The notes below the pieces were generated by a model. The model saw only the letters and a list, made by a program, of their open reading frames with translations, was not told where the DNA came from and did no database searches. Below are positions 17,715 through 27,809 of a stretch of DNA of 64,000 bases, piece by piece. This stretch comes from CAVWGP01 sp963754645 (GTDB lineage: Bacteria > Pseudomonadota > Alphaproteobacteria > Bin65): the NCBI GenBank assembly GCA_963754645.1, contig CAVWGP010000012.1:372001-436000 (forward strand). The letters are read 5' to 3'. Position numbers and translations under genes: made by a program. Position 1 is the first letter of the stretch; the number at the start of each line of letters is the position of its first letter.

Positions 17715-18197
17715 TTACACGCGGCCGAATTCGAGCGTCTTGGCGCCCGTCATGCGGATGTCGCGGCAGCAATCGGCGAAGGCCGCGAGATTCTTGGTCA
17801 TGATTCCAAACATGTTGCACGGCGTCCAGCCCAAGGGGCCGAAGGTGCGGCCGCCATTGTCGTAGAAAATGCCGATCTCCCACAGCTCGTCGGTCAGCCC
17901 CTTCATTACGTTCTTGCCCTGGTAGAACCACAGCAGCTCGCCCTTGCCGGGAAAGCAAGTTTGATTTTCCGCCGGTATCTTGCGCGGATCGACGGCGAAG
18001 CGCTTCTGCGCCGCCGGCGGCAAGCCGGTCATCACTTCGGGGCCGGCGAACATGGCGTGGAAAGCCGTCACGCGGATCGGCTTGGCGAGCGCGTTCCAGA
18101 TTGTTTTGCAGGTGACGGGCGCGTTGTCCCAATAGAGATCGCACGCGCCGCGCACGCGCGCTTCGACGAATTCGAGATAGATCCGCTTTCCGGCCAT
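17715..18197 (-). CDS. DUF3830 family protein
   Basis: Cytoplasmic protein of 160 residues resembling the DUF3830 family: MAGKRIYLEFVEARVRGACD at the start, then LLWFYQGKNVMKGLTDE and GWTPCNMFGIM. Family members have a cyclophilin-like barrel and are commonly encoded beside transporter and amidohydrolase genes. It is the first gene of the minus-strand cluster, 20 bases before the PotD-like gene, and divergent from the sensor kinase. The start at 18197 is preferred; an in-frame ATG at 18230 would add 11 residues. Its biochemical role is unknown. Confidence 0.78.
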   Translation of the reverse strand: MAGKRIYLEFVEARVRGACDLYWDNAPVTCKTIWNALAKPIRVTAFHAMFAGPEVMTGLPPAAQKRFAVDPRKIPAENQTCFPGKGELLWFYQGKNVMKGLTDELWEIGIFYDNGGRTFGPLGWTPCNMFGIMTKNLAAFADCCRDIRMTGAKTLEFGRV

Positions 18198-18362
18198 GGC
18201 CCCGCCCTCTGCCCACGACTCCTCTCGCATGCCCCGGCGCAGCGCGCAAGACGATCTTAACCATTTGCGAATTCATCATGTCGGCAAAGCAAAAATTTAC
18301 GCCAGGTGCTCTATCGTTGTCTTGGCGCAGCGCCACCAGTTGTCAGCAAAAAATTAAGGTCG

Positions 18363-20147
18363 ATGTCGATCATCCATCCAAAACAGGATTTCGCCCTGCC
18401 CCTGCCCGCGAAAGTGGTGCGCGATGCCCCGCGAAGGGCGCGCAAGGCGCGGCGGCGCAAGCCCACGGCGAGCGCATCGTCGCATGGCGATTTCCTCGCG
18501 GTAAATCACGCCGTCGTCGAGCTGATTGCTACCGGCGCCACGCCCGTGCAATCGCTGGCGCCGTTGCTCGATTGGCTCGTCGACGGCGCCGGGATCGACC
18601 ATGGCGTCATGTTCCTCTTCAATTCCGAGGGCATCCGCGTCACCATGGTCGCAGCCACCACGACGCCATCGTCGGTGCAAATTGCGCTCGACCGGCTCTC
18701 GATTCGGCCGATCGAAGACCCCTTCGGCCTCGCGGCACGCCGGCGCACGCCGGTCATCATCGACAATGCGCTCGCCGACCACCGATGGCCAGTGTTTTCG
18801 GCGACGATGGCGGAACTCGACCTCCGCGCGACCTGGGCGATCCCGATCCTCGGCTCGGGCGGCGACACCTTGGGCGTCCTTGCCCTTTTCCGTCGCCAGA
18901 GCGGTTGGGCCTCCGGCAAGACCAAGTCGGCGATCGATCTCTTCGTGCCCGTCGCCAAGCTCGCATTGGAGCACGATCACCGGCGGCTCCTGCTTCACCA
19001 AGCCGACGAGCGGTTCGATGCGCTGACCGCGAGCGTGCCCGGCGTCGTCTATCAGCGTGTGGTCTCGCCCGAGGGCGACATCCACTACACCTATGTCAGC
19101 GAAGGCGTGCGCGAGCTTTTCGGCGTCTCGCCCGCCGAGGTGCTGAAGGACCCGAACAACCTCTTCAACTGCCTCGGCGCCGAGTACCGCGCCTCGCTCC
19201 GCGGCAACCTGCTCGCGGCCGGGCGCGACCTGCGCATCTGGGACGTCGAGGTGCCGGTCATCGCCCGTGACGGGACGCGCAAATGGTCTCATGCCCGCGC
19301 CCGCCCGCACCGGCGGGCGGACGGGTCCGTCGTCTGGAACGGCTTGATCCTCGACGCGACGCAGATCAAGGAAGCCAACCTCGCCCTCACCGCCGCCAAC
19401 CGCGCGAAGTCCGAGTTCCTTGCCAATATGAGCCACGAGCTGCGGACGCCGCTCAATGCCATCATCGGCTTTTCGGAGATGATCCGCGATCAGGCGGTGG
19501 GGCCGATCGAGAATGCGCGCTACCGGCAATATGCCGACGACATCCATCACAGCGGCACGCATCTGCTCGGCATCATCATCGACGTCCTCGACCTCGCCAA
19601 GATCGAGTCCGGCCGGCTCGTGCTCAATGCCGAGCCGGTCGATGTGACCCAGGCGATCCTGGCGAGCATCCGCTTCGTGCGCGAGCGGGCCGAGCGCCGC
19701 AACATCACGCTTGCGACCAATCTCGGCGGCACTCCGCTCCGCGCCCACGGCGACCGGCGCAAGCTCATGCAGGTCCTCGCCAATCTGCTCTCGAACGCGG
19801 TCAAGTTCACGCCCGAGGGCGGCCGCGTCTCCATCGAGGCTCGCTGCGATGCCGAAGGCGCGCTTGTCATCGACGTCCGCGACACCGGCATCGGCATCGC
19901 ACCCGACCAGATCGCCGGACTGTTCGAGCCCTTTGCGCAGGCAGATTCGGGCCTCAACCGCAAATACGACGGCACCGGCCTCGGCCTGCCGCTCGCCAAG
20001 TCCATGGTCGAGCTGCATGGCGGCACCATCGACATCGCGAGCGTGCCGAACGCCGGCACCTGCGTGACCGTGAAGCTGCCGCGCGAGCGCACGCTCGCTT
20101 CCGAGCGCACGCTCGCGTGCGATCAAGACGCAGCCCAGCGACCGTAG
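18363..20147 (+). CDS. GAF-PAS sensor histidine kinase
   Basis: Soluble sensor kinase of 594 residues with no obvious membrane helix. A GAF-like domain (about residues 45-195, with GVMFLFNSEG and WAIPILGSGGDTLGVL) is followed by a PAS domain (about 205-325, TYVSEGVRELFGVSP). The HisKA box is FLANMSHELRTPLNAI with phospho-acceptor His358, and the HATPase domain has NLLSNAVKF, DTGIGI and GTGLGLPL. No response regulator is adjacent, so its partner is elsewhere. The tail carries a duplicated RTLASERTLA word. The start at 18363 has AAGG upstream; 18306 is a longer alternative. Confidence 0.92.
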   Translation: MSIIHPKQDFALPLPAKVVRDAPRRARKARRRKPTASASSHGDFLAVNHAVVELIATGATPVQSLAPLLDWLVDGAGIDHGVMFLFNSEGIRVTMVAATTTPSSVQIALDRLSIRPIEDPFGLAARRRTPVIIDNALADHRWPVFSATMAELDLRATWAIPILGSGGDTLGVLALFRRQSGWASGKTKSAIDLFVPVAKLALEHDHRRLLLHQADERFDALTASVPGVVYQRVVSPEGDIHYTYVSEGVRELFGVSPAEVLKDPNNLFNCLGAEYRASLRGNLLAAGRDLRIWDVEVPVIARDGTRKWSHARARPHRRADGSVVWNGLILDATQIKEANLALTAANRAKSEFLANMSHELRTPLNAIIGFSEMIRDQAVGPIENARYRQYADDIHHSGTHLLGIIIDVLDLAKIESGRLVLNAEPVDVTQAILASIRFVRERAERRNITLATNLGGTPLRAHGDRRKLMQVLANLLSNAVKFTPEGGRVSIEARCDAEGALVIDVRDTGIGIAPDQIAGLFEPFAQADSGLNRKYDGTGLGLPLAKSMVELHGGTIDIASVPNAGTCVTVKLPRERTLASERTLACDQDAAQRP

Positions 20148-20189
20148 CGGACGGTCACCGCCTCCGGCGCGGGCGCTTGCTTGCCGGCG

Positions 20190-20350
20190 TCAGTTGGTCG
20201 GCGTGGCGCCCGCCGCCATCATCAGCTCGTTGACTTTCACCATGCGGCCGTGGATCGGCGGGACGGTGTCGACGTCGAGTTTCCTGCTGACCGGATCGGG
20301 CGGCGTGAACGCGCCGGCGACGAGATCGCGAACTACGACGCGGCGCGCAC
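20190..20350 (-). pseudogene. C-terminal relic of a metallo-beta-lactamase-fold gene
   Basis: Read on the minus strand, this segment gives VAGAFTPPDPVSRKLDV followed by VPPIHGRMVKVNELMMAAG and a stop at 20190. It closely matches the last ~60 residues of the intact MBL-fold protein ending at 24588 (VADAFSPREPVTKKPDV, then VLPIHGRMVKTVELRLSAG), with about 20 residues deleted internally. Everything upstream is gone. It is a gene remnant between the sensor kinase and the surface-protein genes; the rest of 20351-20540 shows nothing recognisable. Confidence 0.75.
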
Positions 20351-20548
20351 GGTTCCGGCAAGCCGATTGAAATACTTTGCGGGAATTCGACGGTGGCGCA
20401 TCGATTTACTAATGCATTATGAATTGCCGAATGACGGCGATTTTACGCCGCGATTGCGTTGCGGATAACGATGCGCTGATTCGCTATCGGCATAGTCCCT
20501 CCGTTCGCGACACAACCTGCGCGCGATTCGATTCTTAAGGGGATGTTA

Positions 20549-20740
20549 ATGAGCTACGCAATATTGAAATCGGACGACGCGCGGATGCCGGCGCCCAATC
20601 TCGCGTCGCTGCTTGAAGCGTTCGAAATCCATCAGCCATCCGAGCTGGGCGACCCGCCGTGCACGGCGGACGATGTCGATGTTCTGGCCGGCATTCTGAC
20701 TGCCGCCAAGCGCGGGCCATCGTCGCTGGGCGCTCGCTGA
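20549..20740 (+). CDS. Small hypothetical protein upstream of the surface-protein gene
   Basis: Unrecognised 63-residue acidic protein (MSYAILKSDDARMPAPNLAS, then ALLEAFEIHQ-like helix and DDVDVLAGILTAAKRG). The start at 20549 is favoured because an AAGGGG site lies 6 bases before it; an ATG at 20543 is too close. It ends 38 bases before the large DUF4347 protein and may be co-transcribed with it. No function is evident. Confidence 0.5.
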   Translation: MSYAILKSDDARMPAPNLASLLEAFEIHQPSELGDPPCTADDVDVLAGILTAAKRGPSSLGAR

Positions 20741-20778
20741 TCGCATCTCCCGCATCTCCCGCATCTTCCATTACCTTC

Positions 20779-23700
20779 ATGTTCGGAAGCCGCAAGGCGA
20801 AGCCTGCGCGGCGGAACATGCCGCGCCTAGCAGCGGCGCGCCCGATCCGTTCGTCGCTGCTGCTGGCACTTGAACCGCGTTTCGTGTTCGACGGGGCCGA
20901 AGCGTCGGCCATCGATCCGCCGGCCTTCGATCCCGGAGCGCCGGCAGCGGGCGAATCCGAAACCGCGCCGGGCGCGAACGGGAGCCTGCTGGACGCTGGC
21001 AATGCGGCGGCGGCGGTGGCAACGCCATCCCTATTCGCCGCGAACGCGGCGCCGGACAGCGGCGACAAGGAACTCGGCCTCTATTCCGCCGATGCGCCGC
21101 GCGGCGCGAACATCGTCGTCATCGATAGCGCGGTCGGCGACTTCGAGGGCTTGCGCGACGCGATGTTGCGGGCCGGCGCCGAAGTCCACGTGCTGTCGCC
21201 GGATCGCGACGGCCTAGGCCAGATCGCCGAATTTCTGCGCGGCCGGGCCGATGTGCAGGCCCTGCACATCGTTTCGCATGGCGGCGGCGCGATGCTCGCC
21301 TTGGGCAATAGCCACATCGAATTCGATCGTCTTACGACGCAACAGGCGCTGACGCTGCAGCGGATCGGCGCGTCGCTGTCCGATTCGGCGGATATTCTGG
21401 TTTACGGTTGTGCATTCGGCTCGGGCGACGCGGGGCAAGCCGCCGTCGAGCGGCTCGCGGCGCTGACCGGCGCCGATGTCGCCGCAAGCGACGACGACAC
21501 CGGCGCGCGCGCCCTCGGCGGCGATTGGAATCTCGAGCGCCGGGCCGGCGCGATCGAATCGGCAACCATTGCGGGCGAAGGCGTCTACGACAGCCTCCTG
21601 ACCGGCGGCTATGTGTATATCGCCGACGATGGCGGCGGCGACGACTTTACCAGCCCGAATCGGGCCGACATCAACGCCGTTTCGGCCGATTACACGAACT
21701 CGGCGACCGGAACCGTTCTGCTCGCGGCGCAGATCGACAACATCGTCAATCCGGGCCGCTCGGCCGTTCACGTCGGTTTTCTCATTGATACCGATGGCGA
21801 CGGCAATGCCAACTACGCCTATTTGGCGACCGTCGATGGCAATCCGTTTTCGCTGTCGCGCTTCTCGCTTTATCATGGCACCGGCGACTCGACCGGATTC
21901 CGATTGAGCGGAACGGTGACGGCGCTGGCAACGACCTCGACGGCGAGCCTCGGCAGCCCGGCGGTCAATCCGTTCAACGCGGCCGACCAGGACACGCTGC
22001 TCCAGGTCACCGCCAATATCGGCGAAATTATCGCCGATGCCGCGTCGCGGGGCATCGTGCTGACCGCCAACGACGTGCGGCTGGTCAATGCCGTCACTTT
22101 CGCAAGCCATTCGTCCACGTCGGCGCTTAGGGACGTGATACTCTCGTCTTCCGCGCCCGCGTTCGTCGCCAATGACACGGCAAGCACCAACGAGGACACG
22201 GCCGTTGCGATCGATGTCCTTGCGAACGACAGCGCGAGGCTCGGCGCGAATTCGGTGACGATCGCCGCCGGCCCCGCCCATGGCACGGTCGCGGTGCAGG
22301 CAAACGGCTCGATCCGCTATACGCCTACCGCCGATTACCACGGCACCGACACGTTCCAATACAGCGCCACAAGCATCGAAGGCGCGGCCTTTACCGGGAC
22401 AGTGACGGTCACGGTCGGTCCCGTCGCCGATATCGCCGCCAATTCGATCGCGACGAACGAAGACAATGCGGTCACGCTCGATGCGATGGCGAATGACAGC
22501 TTCGAGAATTCCGGTGCCGGCATTTCGGCCGTCACACAGGGCGCGAACGGGACGGTCGCCATCGGCGCCGGCGGCAACGTAACCTATACGCCCGATGCGA
22601 ACTTCAACGGCTCCGACAGCTTTACCTATACGGTCAGTTCGGGCGGCGCCGCGGAAACCGCGACCGTCAACGTGACGGTCAATTCGATCAACGACGCACC
22701 AGTGGCCGCGAGCGACAGCGCCTCGGTCAACGCCAACACGACCCTCAGCGGATCGAGCGTACTCGCGAACGACAGCGATGCTCATGGCGGAGCGCCCGGC
22801 GAAGGAAACATGCCGCTGACAGCGAGTTTGGTGAGCGGCCCGTCGAACGGCACGCTCACGCTCGCCGGCGACGGCACGTATTCATATATGCCGAATGCGA
22901 ATTTCTCCGGCACCGACACGTTCACCTATCGCGCCGTCGATGCGCTGAGCGGCGCGTCGAGCGTCGCAACCGTGACGATCGCGGTCGTGCCCGGCAACCA
23001 GGCGCCAACGACGACCGGGATCGCGGACAATAGCGGCGTCGATGCGCGGGCCTTCGATTTCGATGTCGGTTCGTCTTTCAGCGACGTCGAATTCGGCCAC
23101 GCTGACATTCACGGCGAGCGGACTTCCGGCCGGACTATCGATCGATTCGGCCGGCGTCATCGCCGGCACATTGGCGGCAAGCGCCTCGGCCGGCGGGCCT
23201 TATACGGTCACGGTCCGCGCCACGGATAGCGCCGGCGCCTACGTCGAATCCGATTTCGTCTTGACCGTGACCAATCCGGCGCCGGGCGTGACACCAATCG
23301 CCGATCGATCGAGCAGCGACGGCGCCGCGATCGATCTCGACATCGCCGCCAGCTTCGGCGACGACGACGCTATGACTTACACGGCCTCTGGCTTGCCTGC
23401 CGGGCTCGGCATCAGCGGCGCCGGCGTCATCACCGGCACGCTGCCAGCGAACGCCTCGGCGGCCGGGCCCTACACGGTCATCGTCACCGCGACCGACGCC
23501 CAAGGCGCCACGACGACCGACACCTTCACTTGGACCGTGACCAACCCGGCGCCGAGCGTGACACCAATCGCGGATCAGGCCGATAGCGACAACGCCGCGA
23601 TCAATATCAATGTCGCGCCGAATTTCGCCGACGACGACGCCATGACTTACACGGCCTCGGGATTGCCCGCCGGGCTCGGCATCAGCGGCGCCGGCGTTAT

Positions 23701-24580
23701 TACCGGCACGCTGCCCGCGAACGCTTCGGCGGCCAGTCCGTACACGGTCACGGTGACCGCGACCGACGCCCAAGGCGCCACGACGACCGACACCTTCACT
23801 TGGACCGTGACCAACCCGGCGCCGGGCGTATCGCCCATCGCCGATCAAGCGAGCAGCGACGGCGCCGCGATCGATCTCGACATCGCCGCTAGCTTCGGCG
23901 ACGACGACGCCATGACTTACACGGCCTCGGGATTGCCCGCCGGGCTCGGCATCAGCGGCGCCGGCGTCATTACCGGCACGCTGCCCGCGAACGCTTCGGC
24001 GGCCAGTCCGTACACGGTCACGGTGACCGCGACCGACGCCCAAGGCGCCACGACGACCGACACGTTCACTTGGATCGTCGCAAGTTCCGCGACCGCGCCC
24101 AAACCGGGGCCGCCTGTGGCCCAGGCGCCGCGCGATGACACCTCCCACTATTTCAATGTCATCAAGCAGTTCCTTGGCGCAAACGGTAATTCGACGCGCG
24201 CGGCGGGCGACATTGGGCAAGCACCGCCGGTCCCGCCGGCCATCGACGCGCCTGGCGCGAAGAACTCCGCCGCCGCCGCGTTGCCGATAACGGTCAACGT
24301 CATCGAACATGCCAACGCATGGCGCGGCAAATACTTCTATCCGAACACGTCGCCCATGGCCGGCGACGACGATCGCGCCTCCCGCGTTGCGCAGCGCACG
24401 GACGATCCGGCCTCAATCGACAATCGGCCGCCGGCGCCGGACGACCGCGCGGCGAGTTTCGATCGCATCGCCACGCTGATCGAGGCCGTGGCGGACGTCC
24501 AGCCCGACGATGCCGGCCCGGTCCGTCCGCTGTCCGCCAACGGATTCCGGGCGAAACTCCGGGCCGCCGCCGAGCGATGA
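20779..24580 (+). CDS. Large DUF4347/cadherin-like repeat surface protein with LEPR-XLL motif (frameshifted)
   Basis: Putative secreted or surface adhesin of about 1,270 residues. The N-terminus carries the LEPR-XLL-type motif LALEPRFVFDGAEA (residues 30-43), then a DUF4347 domain (about 108-250, with LHIVSHGGGAMLALGN). Bacterial cadherin/VCBS-like modules follow (NEDTAVAIDVLANDSA, NEDNAVTLDAMANDS, FNGSDSFTYTVSSGG). The last part is a tandem array of putative-Ig repeats with an exact 270-base period: MTYTASGLPAGLGISGAG recurs at 23371, 23641 and 23911. The C-terminus is a charged low-complexity tail. The frame slips near 23090 (after SSFSDVE, resuming SATLTFTASGLP). No export system is adjacent. 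Confidence 0.85.
23240..24080 (+). repeat. Tandem 270-base coding repeats (putative Ig modules)
   Basis: Three nearly identical 90-codon units whose common word starts at 23371, 23641 and 23911, preceded by one more divergent unit. The last two are almost identical at DNA level, indicating recent duplication or gene conversion. Copy number may vary between strains and may be collapsed in assemblies. Confidence 0.9.
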
Positions 24581-24587
24581 AGTCGGC

Positions 24588-26030
24588 CTAGTTCGTCAGC
24601 TCCGCGCCGGCCGACAGGCGCAGCTCGACGGTTTTCACCATGCGGCCGTGGATCGGCAGGACGGTTTCGACGTCGAGCTTCTTGTCCTGGATGTTCTTCC
24701 ACAGATTCGTCGTGAACGGGTTGAGCACGTCGGGTTTCTTGGTGACCGGCTCGCGCGGGCTGAAGGCGTCGGCGACGACGAGAATTTTCTCCTTCGGCAG
24801 CAGCACGACGATGAGCCCGTCATTGTGCACGTTGCCGGCGAGCAGATGGATCTCGACGCGGCGCGCGCCGTCGGTCAGGACGTGCTTGGCGCCGACGCCG
24901 ACGAAGGCCGGCTTCTTGCCCGCCTTGGCCGCGGCATCGGGATTGAGCGTGCGCGGCGCCGCGTAGGCCCGCTGGAAATAAGCCACGTTCATCGCGTGCG
25001 TGACGATCGTCGCCCCCTCGGCGACGAAGGCGCGCAGTCCGCCCGAATGATCGAAGTGATGATGCGTGTTGACGACGTATTTGATCGGCTTGCCCGGGAT
25101 CGCCTTTTTCGCCGCCTCGATGACGGGCCGCGAGCGGCCGTCGCCGAGCGGGCCTTCGACGACGACGATGTGATCCTTCATCTCGATGGCGACGCTGTGA
25201 TGCGATGCGCCGTGGATGAACCACACGCCGTCGGCGGCCTTGTCGACCGTAAGCGCGACGGACGGCGGATTGATCGCCGCCGGCACGGCGGGGCTGCCGC
25301 CGTTGATCTTGACGTCCGACACTTTCAGGTCGAGCACCTTGTGGCCGCCCGCGGTCTGCACGATCGTGCCCGGCACCATGACGCCGTCCACCGGTTTGTA
25401 ATCGCCGTAGGTCGTGACCACCGCCATGTCGCCGAGCACGGGATTGTCGACCCACGACTCGACCTTGACGACGAGGTTCTTGGCGTCGAGCGTCGCCTTG
25501 GCCTTCCACTTGCCGGCGCGCATCAACGTGATCGTGCTGCCGGTCGCCGTCTTGACCGGCTGCGCCTTGTCCGCCATCGCCGCCTTGACGATGCCGTGCG
25601 GCGAGGTCCACAGATCGTGCTGCAGCGATGCAACCAGTCCGGGTGCCGCGAGATTGAAGGCGCCGGCCAGGGTCCAGGCGCTATCGCCGGCGACGCCGGC
25701 GAGCCGGCGCTGCTCGCCGATCATCGGCTGCCCGCCGCCGCCGCGCACCGGATTGTCGCCTTGGGTGAGGGTGACATCGCCGACATAAATGCCCTTCGCA
25801 TAGTCGAAATGGCGCGACGCCTTGGCGAGATTGAGGCGCGGCCAGGCCACGCCCGGCCGACTGCTTTGGCCCATGGCGTAGAAACTGCCGCTGCCCGAAT
25901 ATTGGATCGACTGGACCTTGTCCGCGCCCATCGCCTTCGCGATGTCTTCGAGCGTCGCGGCCGAAGCCGCGCCCATTCCGAATGCCGCCGCCGCCGCCAG
26001 CATCGCCACGATCGAAATTCGCCGTTTCAT
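24588..26030 (-). CDS. Secreted MBL-fold metallo-hydrolase
   Basis: Exported metallo-beta-lactamase-fold protein of 480 residues with a signal peptide (MKRRISIVAMLAAAAAFGMG). A long N-terminal region (residues 25-260) unrelated to the catalytic fold precedes the hydrolase domain. The metal-binding motif is NTHHHFDHSGG, with further ligands in THAMN, LAGNVHNDG, VADAF and the C-terminal PIHGRM. It resembles the quinoprotein relay/SoxH-type MBL group more than antibiotic-hydrolysing enzymes; the substrate is unknown. The start follows GAGGGGG. A decayed fragment of a paralogue is at 20190-20350. Confidence 0.88.
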   Translation of the reverse strand: MKRRISIVAMLAAAAAFGMGAASAATLEDIAKAMGADKVQSIQYSGSGSFYAMGQSSRPGVAWPRLNLAKASRHFDYAKGIYVGDVTLTQGDNPVRGGGGQPMIGEQRRLAGVAGDSAWTLAGAFNLAAPGLVASLQHDLWTSPHGIVKAAMADKAQPVKTATGSTITLMRAGKWKAKATLDAKNLVVKVESWVDNPVLGDMAVVTTYGDYKPVDGVMVPGTIVQTAGGHKVLDLKVSDVKINGGSPAVPAAINPPSVALTVDKAADGVWFIHGASHHSVAIEMKDHIVVVEGPLGDGRSRPVIEAAKKAIPGKPIKYVVNTHHHFDHSGGLRAFVAEGATIVTHAMNVAYFQRAYAAPRTLNPDAAAKAGKKPAFVGVGAKHVLTDGARRVEIHLLAGNVHNDGLIVVLLPKEKILVVADAFSPREPVTKKPDVLNPFTTNLWKNIQDKKLDVETVLPIHGRMVKTVELRLSAGAELTN

Positions 26031-26227
26031 GGTGTCCCCCTCGATTGAAAAAACGGCGCTGCAATCACGGTCGCCGCCGCGCCGGCACCTTAGCAAACAC
26101 AATGGCCGGCAAAAGCGACCGCCGATCAAGAAAAAGTGAAGGGCCGCGCGGTCGCGGCCTTGCCTTTCGCCGCTCGGCTGATACCTTGCTGGCCGATTGC
26201 GCGCGTAACGGCGAAAGAGGCAGTGCC

Positions 26228-27247
26228 ATGGCCCCGAAAGACGATGCCGGCTCCGCGGCTTGGCAGCCCAATCCCGCCATCGTGAAATTGTGGCCCGCGG
26301 TTTCGGGCAACACGATCAACGGCCTGGGCGAGACGGCGCCGGGTCCGCCGCGCCCGGTATTCTGGCGCACCGACGGCTCAACGCCGCATGCGCCGGTCAT
26401 GTATTACTTCTATGAGAAGGACAAAAATAACGCGGCGATCGCCGCCGCGCGCCAATACCGCCAGCGGACCGCGGCCATCCCGGCCCATGAAATCGCCGCG
26501 GCGCGGGTCGAGCATTCCGCCGCGGAATGGAGCGCGCTGGTCAAGGACGCCGCCCGCGCGCTGAAGGCGGACGATGTCGGCATCTGCGCGTGGCAAGCGG
26601 ATTGGGCCTACCCCGACCGGCCGGCGCCCCAGGGCAAATGGGCGATCGTGCTGGCGTTCGGCCAGGACTACGCCGCCATGAAATCGGCGCCGTCGGACGA
26701 CGCCTATATCCATGTGATGGCGCAATACGAGCGGGCCGGCAGCACGGCCAAGCACTTGGCCAATTGGATCCGCGACCGCGGCCACTTCGCCGCGGCGAAA
26801 ACCGGGCCGATGACCGAGGACGTGCTGATGATCCCGCCCGCGATCGCGGCGGGCCTGGGCGAACTGGGCAAGCACGGCTCGATGATCCACCGCAAACTGG
26901 GCGCGAATTTCCGCCTGGCGATGGTGATGACCGACCTGCCTTTGACGGCCGACGCGCCGGACGTTTTCGGCGTCGATGCGTTTTGCCTGAACTGCCAGGT
27001 GTGCTCGAACGCCTGCCCGCCCGACGCGATTTTCGGCGCGAAGCAGACGGTGCGCGGCACGCAGAAATGGTATGTCGATTTCGACAAATGCATACCCTAT
27101 TTCGTCGACAACAAGACCTGCGGCATCTGCCTCGCGGTCTGCCCGTGGAGCCGGCCGGGCGTCGCCGACAATCTGGTCGCCAAGCTGGCCCGGCGCGTGC
27201 CGGCGGCACCCGCGGCCGGCGCCGGCGGCATTCCGCCCGCATCATAG
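26228..27247 (+). CDS. Reductive-dehalogenase-like protein with two 4Fe-4S clusters
   Basis: Cytoplasmic iron-sulfur protein of 339 residues related to the catalytic subunit of reductive dehalogenases and to epoxyqueuosine reductase. The C-terminal ferredoxin part has CLNCQVCSNACP and a second set, CIPYFVDNKTCGICLAVCPW. The preceding region has the RdhA-type block AGLGELGKHGSMIHRKLG and LAMVMTDLPLTAD. No Tat signal and no RdhB membrane anchor gene are present, so respiratory dehalogenation is unlikely; a cytoplasmic corrinoid reductase role is an inference. The start at 26228 has AGAGG upstream. It is divergent from the MBL gene and convergent with the next. Confidence 0.82.
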   Translation: MAPKDDAGSAAWQPNPAIVKLWPAVSGNTINGLGETAPGPPRPVFWRTDGSTPHAPVMYYFYEKDKNNAAIAAARQYRQRTAAIPAHEIAAARVEHSAAEWSALVKDAARALKADDVGICAWQADWAYPDRPAPQGKWAIVLAFGQDYAAMKSAPSDDAYIHVMAQYERAGSTAKHLANWIRDRGHFAAAKTGPMTEDVLMIPPAIAAGLGELGKHGSMIHRKLGANFRLAMVMTDLPLTADAPDVFGVDAFCLNCQVCSNACPPDAIFGAKQTVRGTQKWYVDFDKCIPYFVDNKTCGICLAVCPWSRPGVADNLVAKLARRVPAAPAAGAGGIPPAS

Positions 27248-27730
27248 CGGGATGCGATCGGCAACCGGCAATTGCTGCTCGTCCAACAGAACCGGCGCGG
27301 CGCGCAGCGTTTGGGTAAAGCCGCTGGCGCCGAACGCGATCGCGCCGCCCTTGGGCCAATTGAGCGCGATGGTCCAGCGATAATAGGCGCGGTCGAGACA
27401 GATTTGCTGGTTCGCAACCGGCGCGCGCGCGATGCCGTCGATCGCCATTTCGTGCAGCGCGGTGCGATGGCCGGTGTCGCCCCAATCGATCGCCAGCGAC
27501 AAATCCGTCACGTCGTGGAAAACCAGCGTCGCGGGCGCGACGCGAAACTTCGGCCGCTTGTCGATGCCGCAAACCCATTCGACGATGTGGTCGATGTCGA
27601 GCACGAGGTCGGAGCGCCACAAGCCGCGATCCGGATCGGCCGTGTCCAGGCGCAGCCCGTAGATCGTGTCGTCATGCCACGACAGGCGATCGAAATCGGC
27701 ATGGGTGACGGCGGCCGGAGCGGTGCTCAT
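27242..27730 (-). CDS. Conserved hypothetical protein
   Basis: Unrecognised cytoplasmic protein of 162 residues, rich in Asp, Trp and His. Notable blocks are RLSWHDDTIYGLRLDTAD and DRGLWRSDLVLDIDHIVEWV, which suggest a beta-rich domain. Its end overlaps the end of the dehalogenase-like gene by 6 bases (convergent). No signal peptide or membrane helix is visible. No function is assigned. Confidence 0.7.
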   Translation of the reverse strand: MSTAPAAVTHADFDRLSWHDDTIYGLRLDTADPDRGLWRSDLVLDIDHIVEWVCGIDKRPKFRVAPATLVFHDVTDLSLAIDWGDTGHRTALHEMAIDGIARAPVANQQICLDRAYYRWTIALNWPKGGAIAFGASGFTQTLRAAPVLLDEQQLPVADRIPL

Positions 27731-27809
27731 GTCAACGACAAGTCCCGGTTGCTTCGATCGCGCATTATAGCCGAGGCGCGGTTAAGGCTCGCTTGCGGCG
27801 CGCCGGGCG

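Noticed and set aside
23240..24080. Tandem repeats as a CRISPR array
   Set aside because: The unit is 270 bases, fully coding and without spacers; it is a protein domain repeat.
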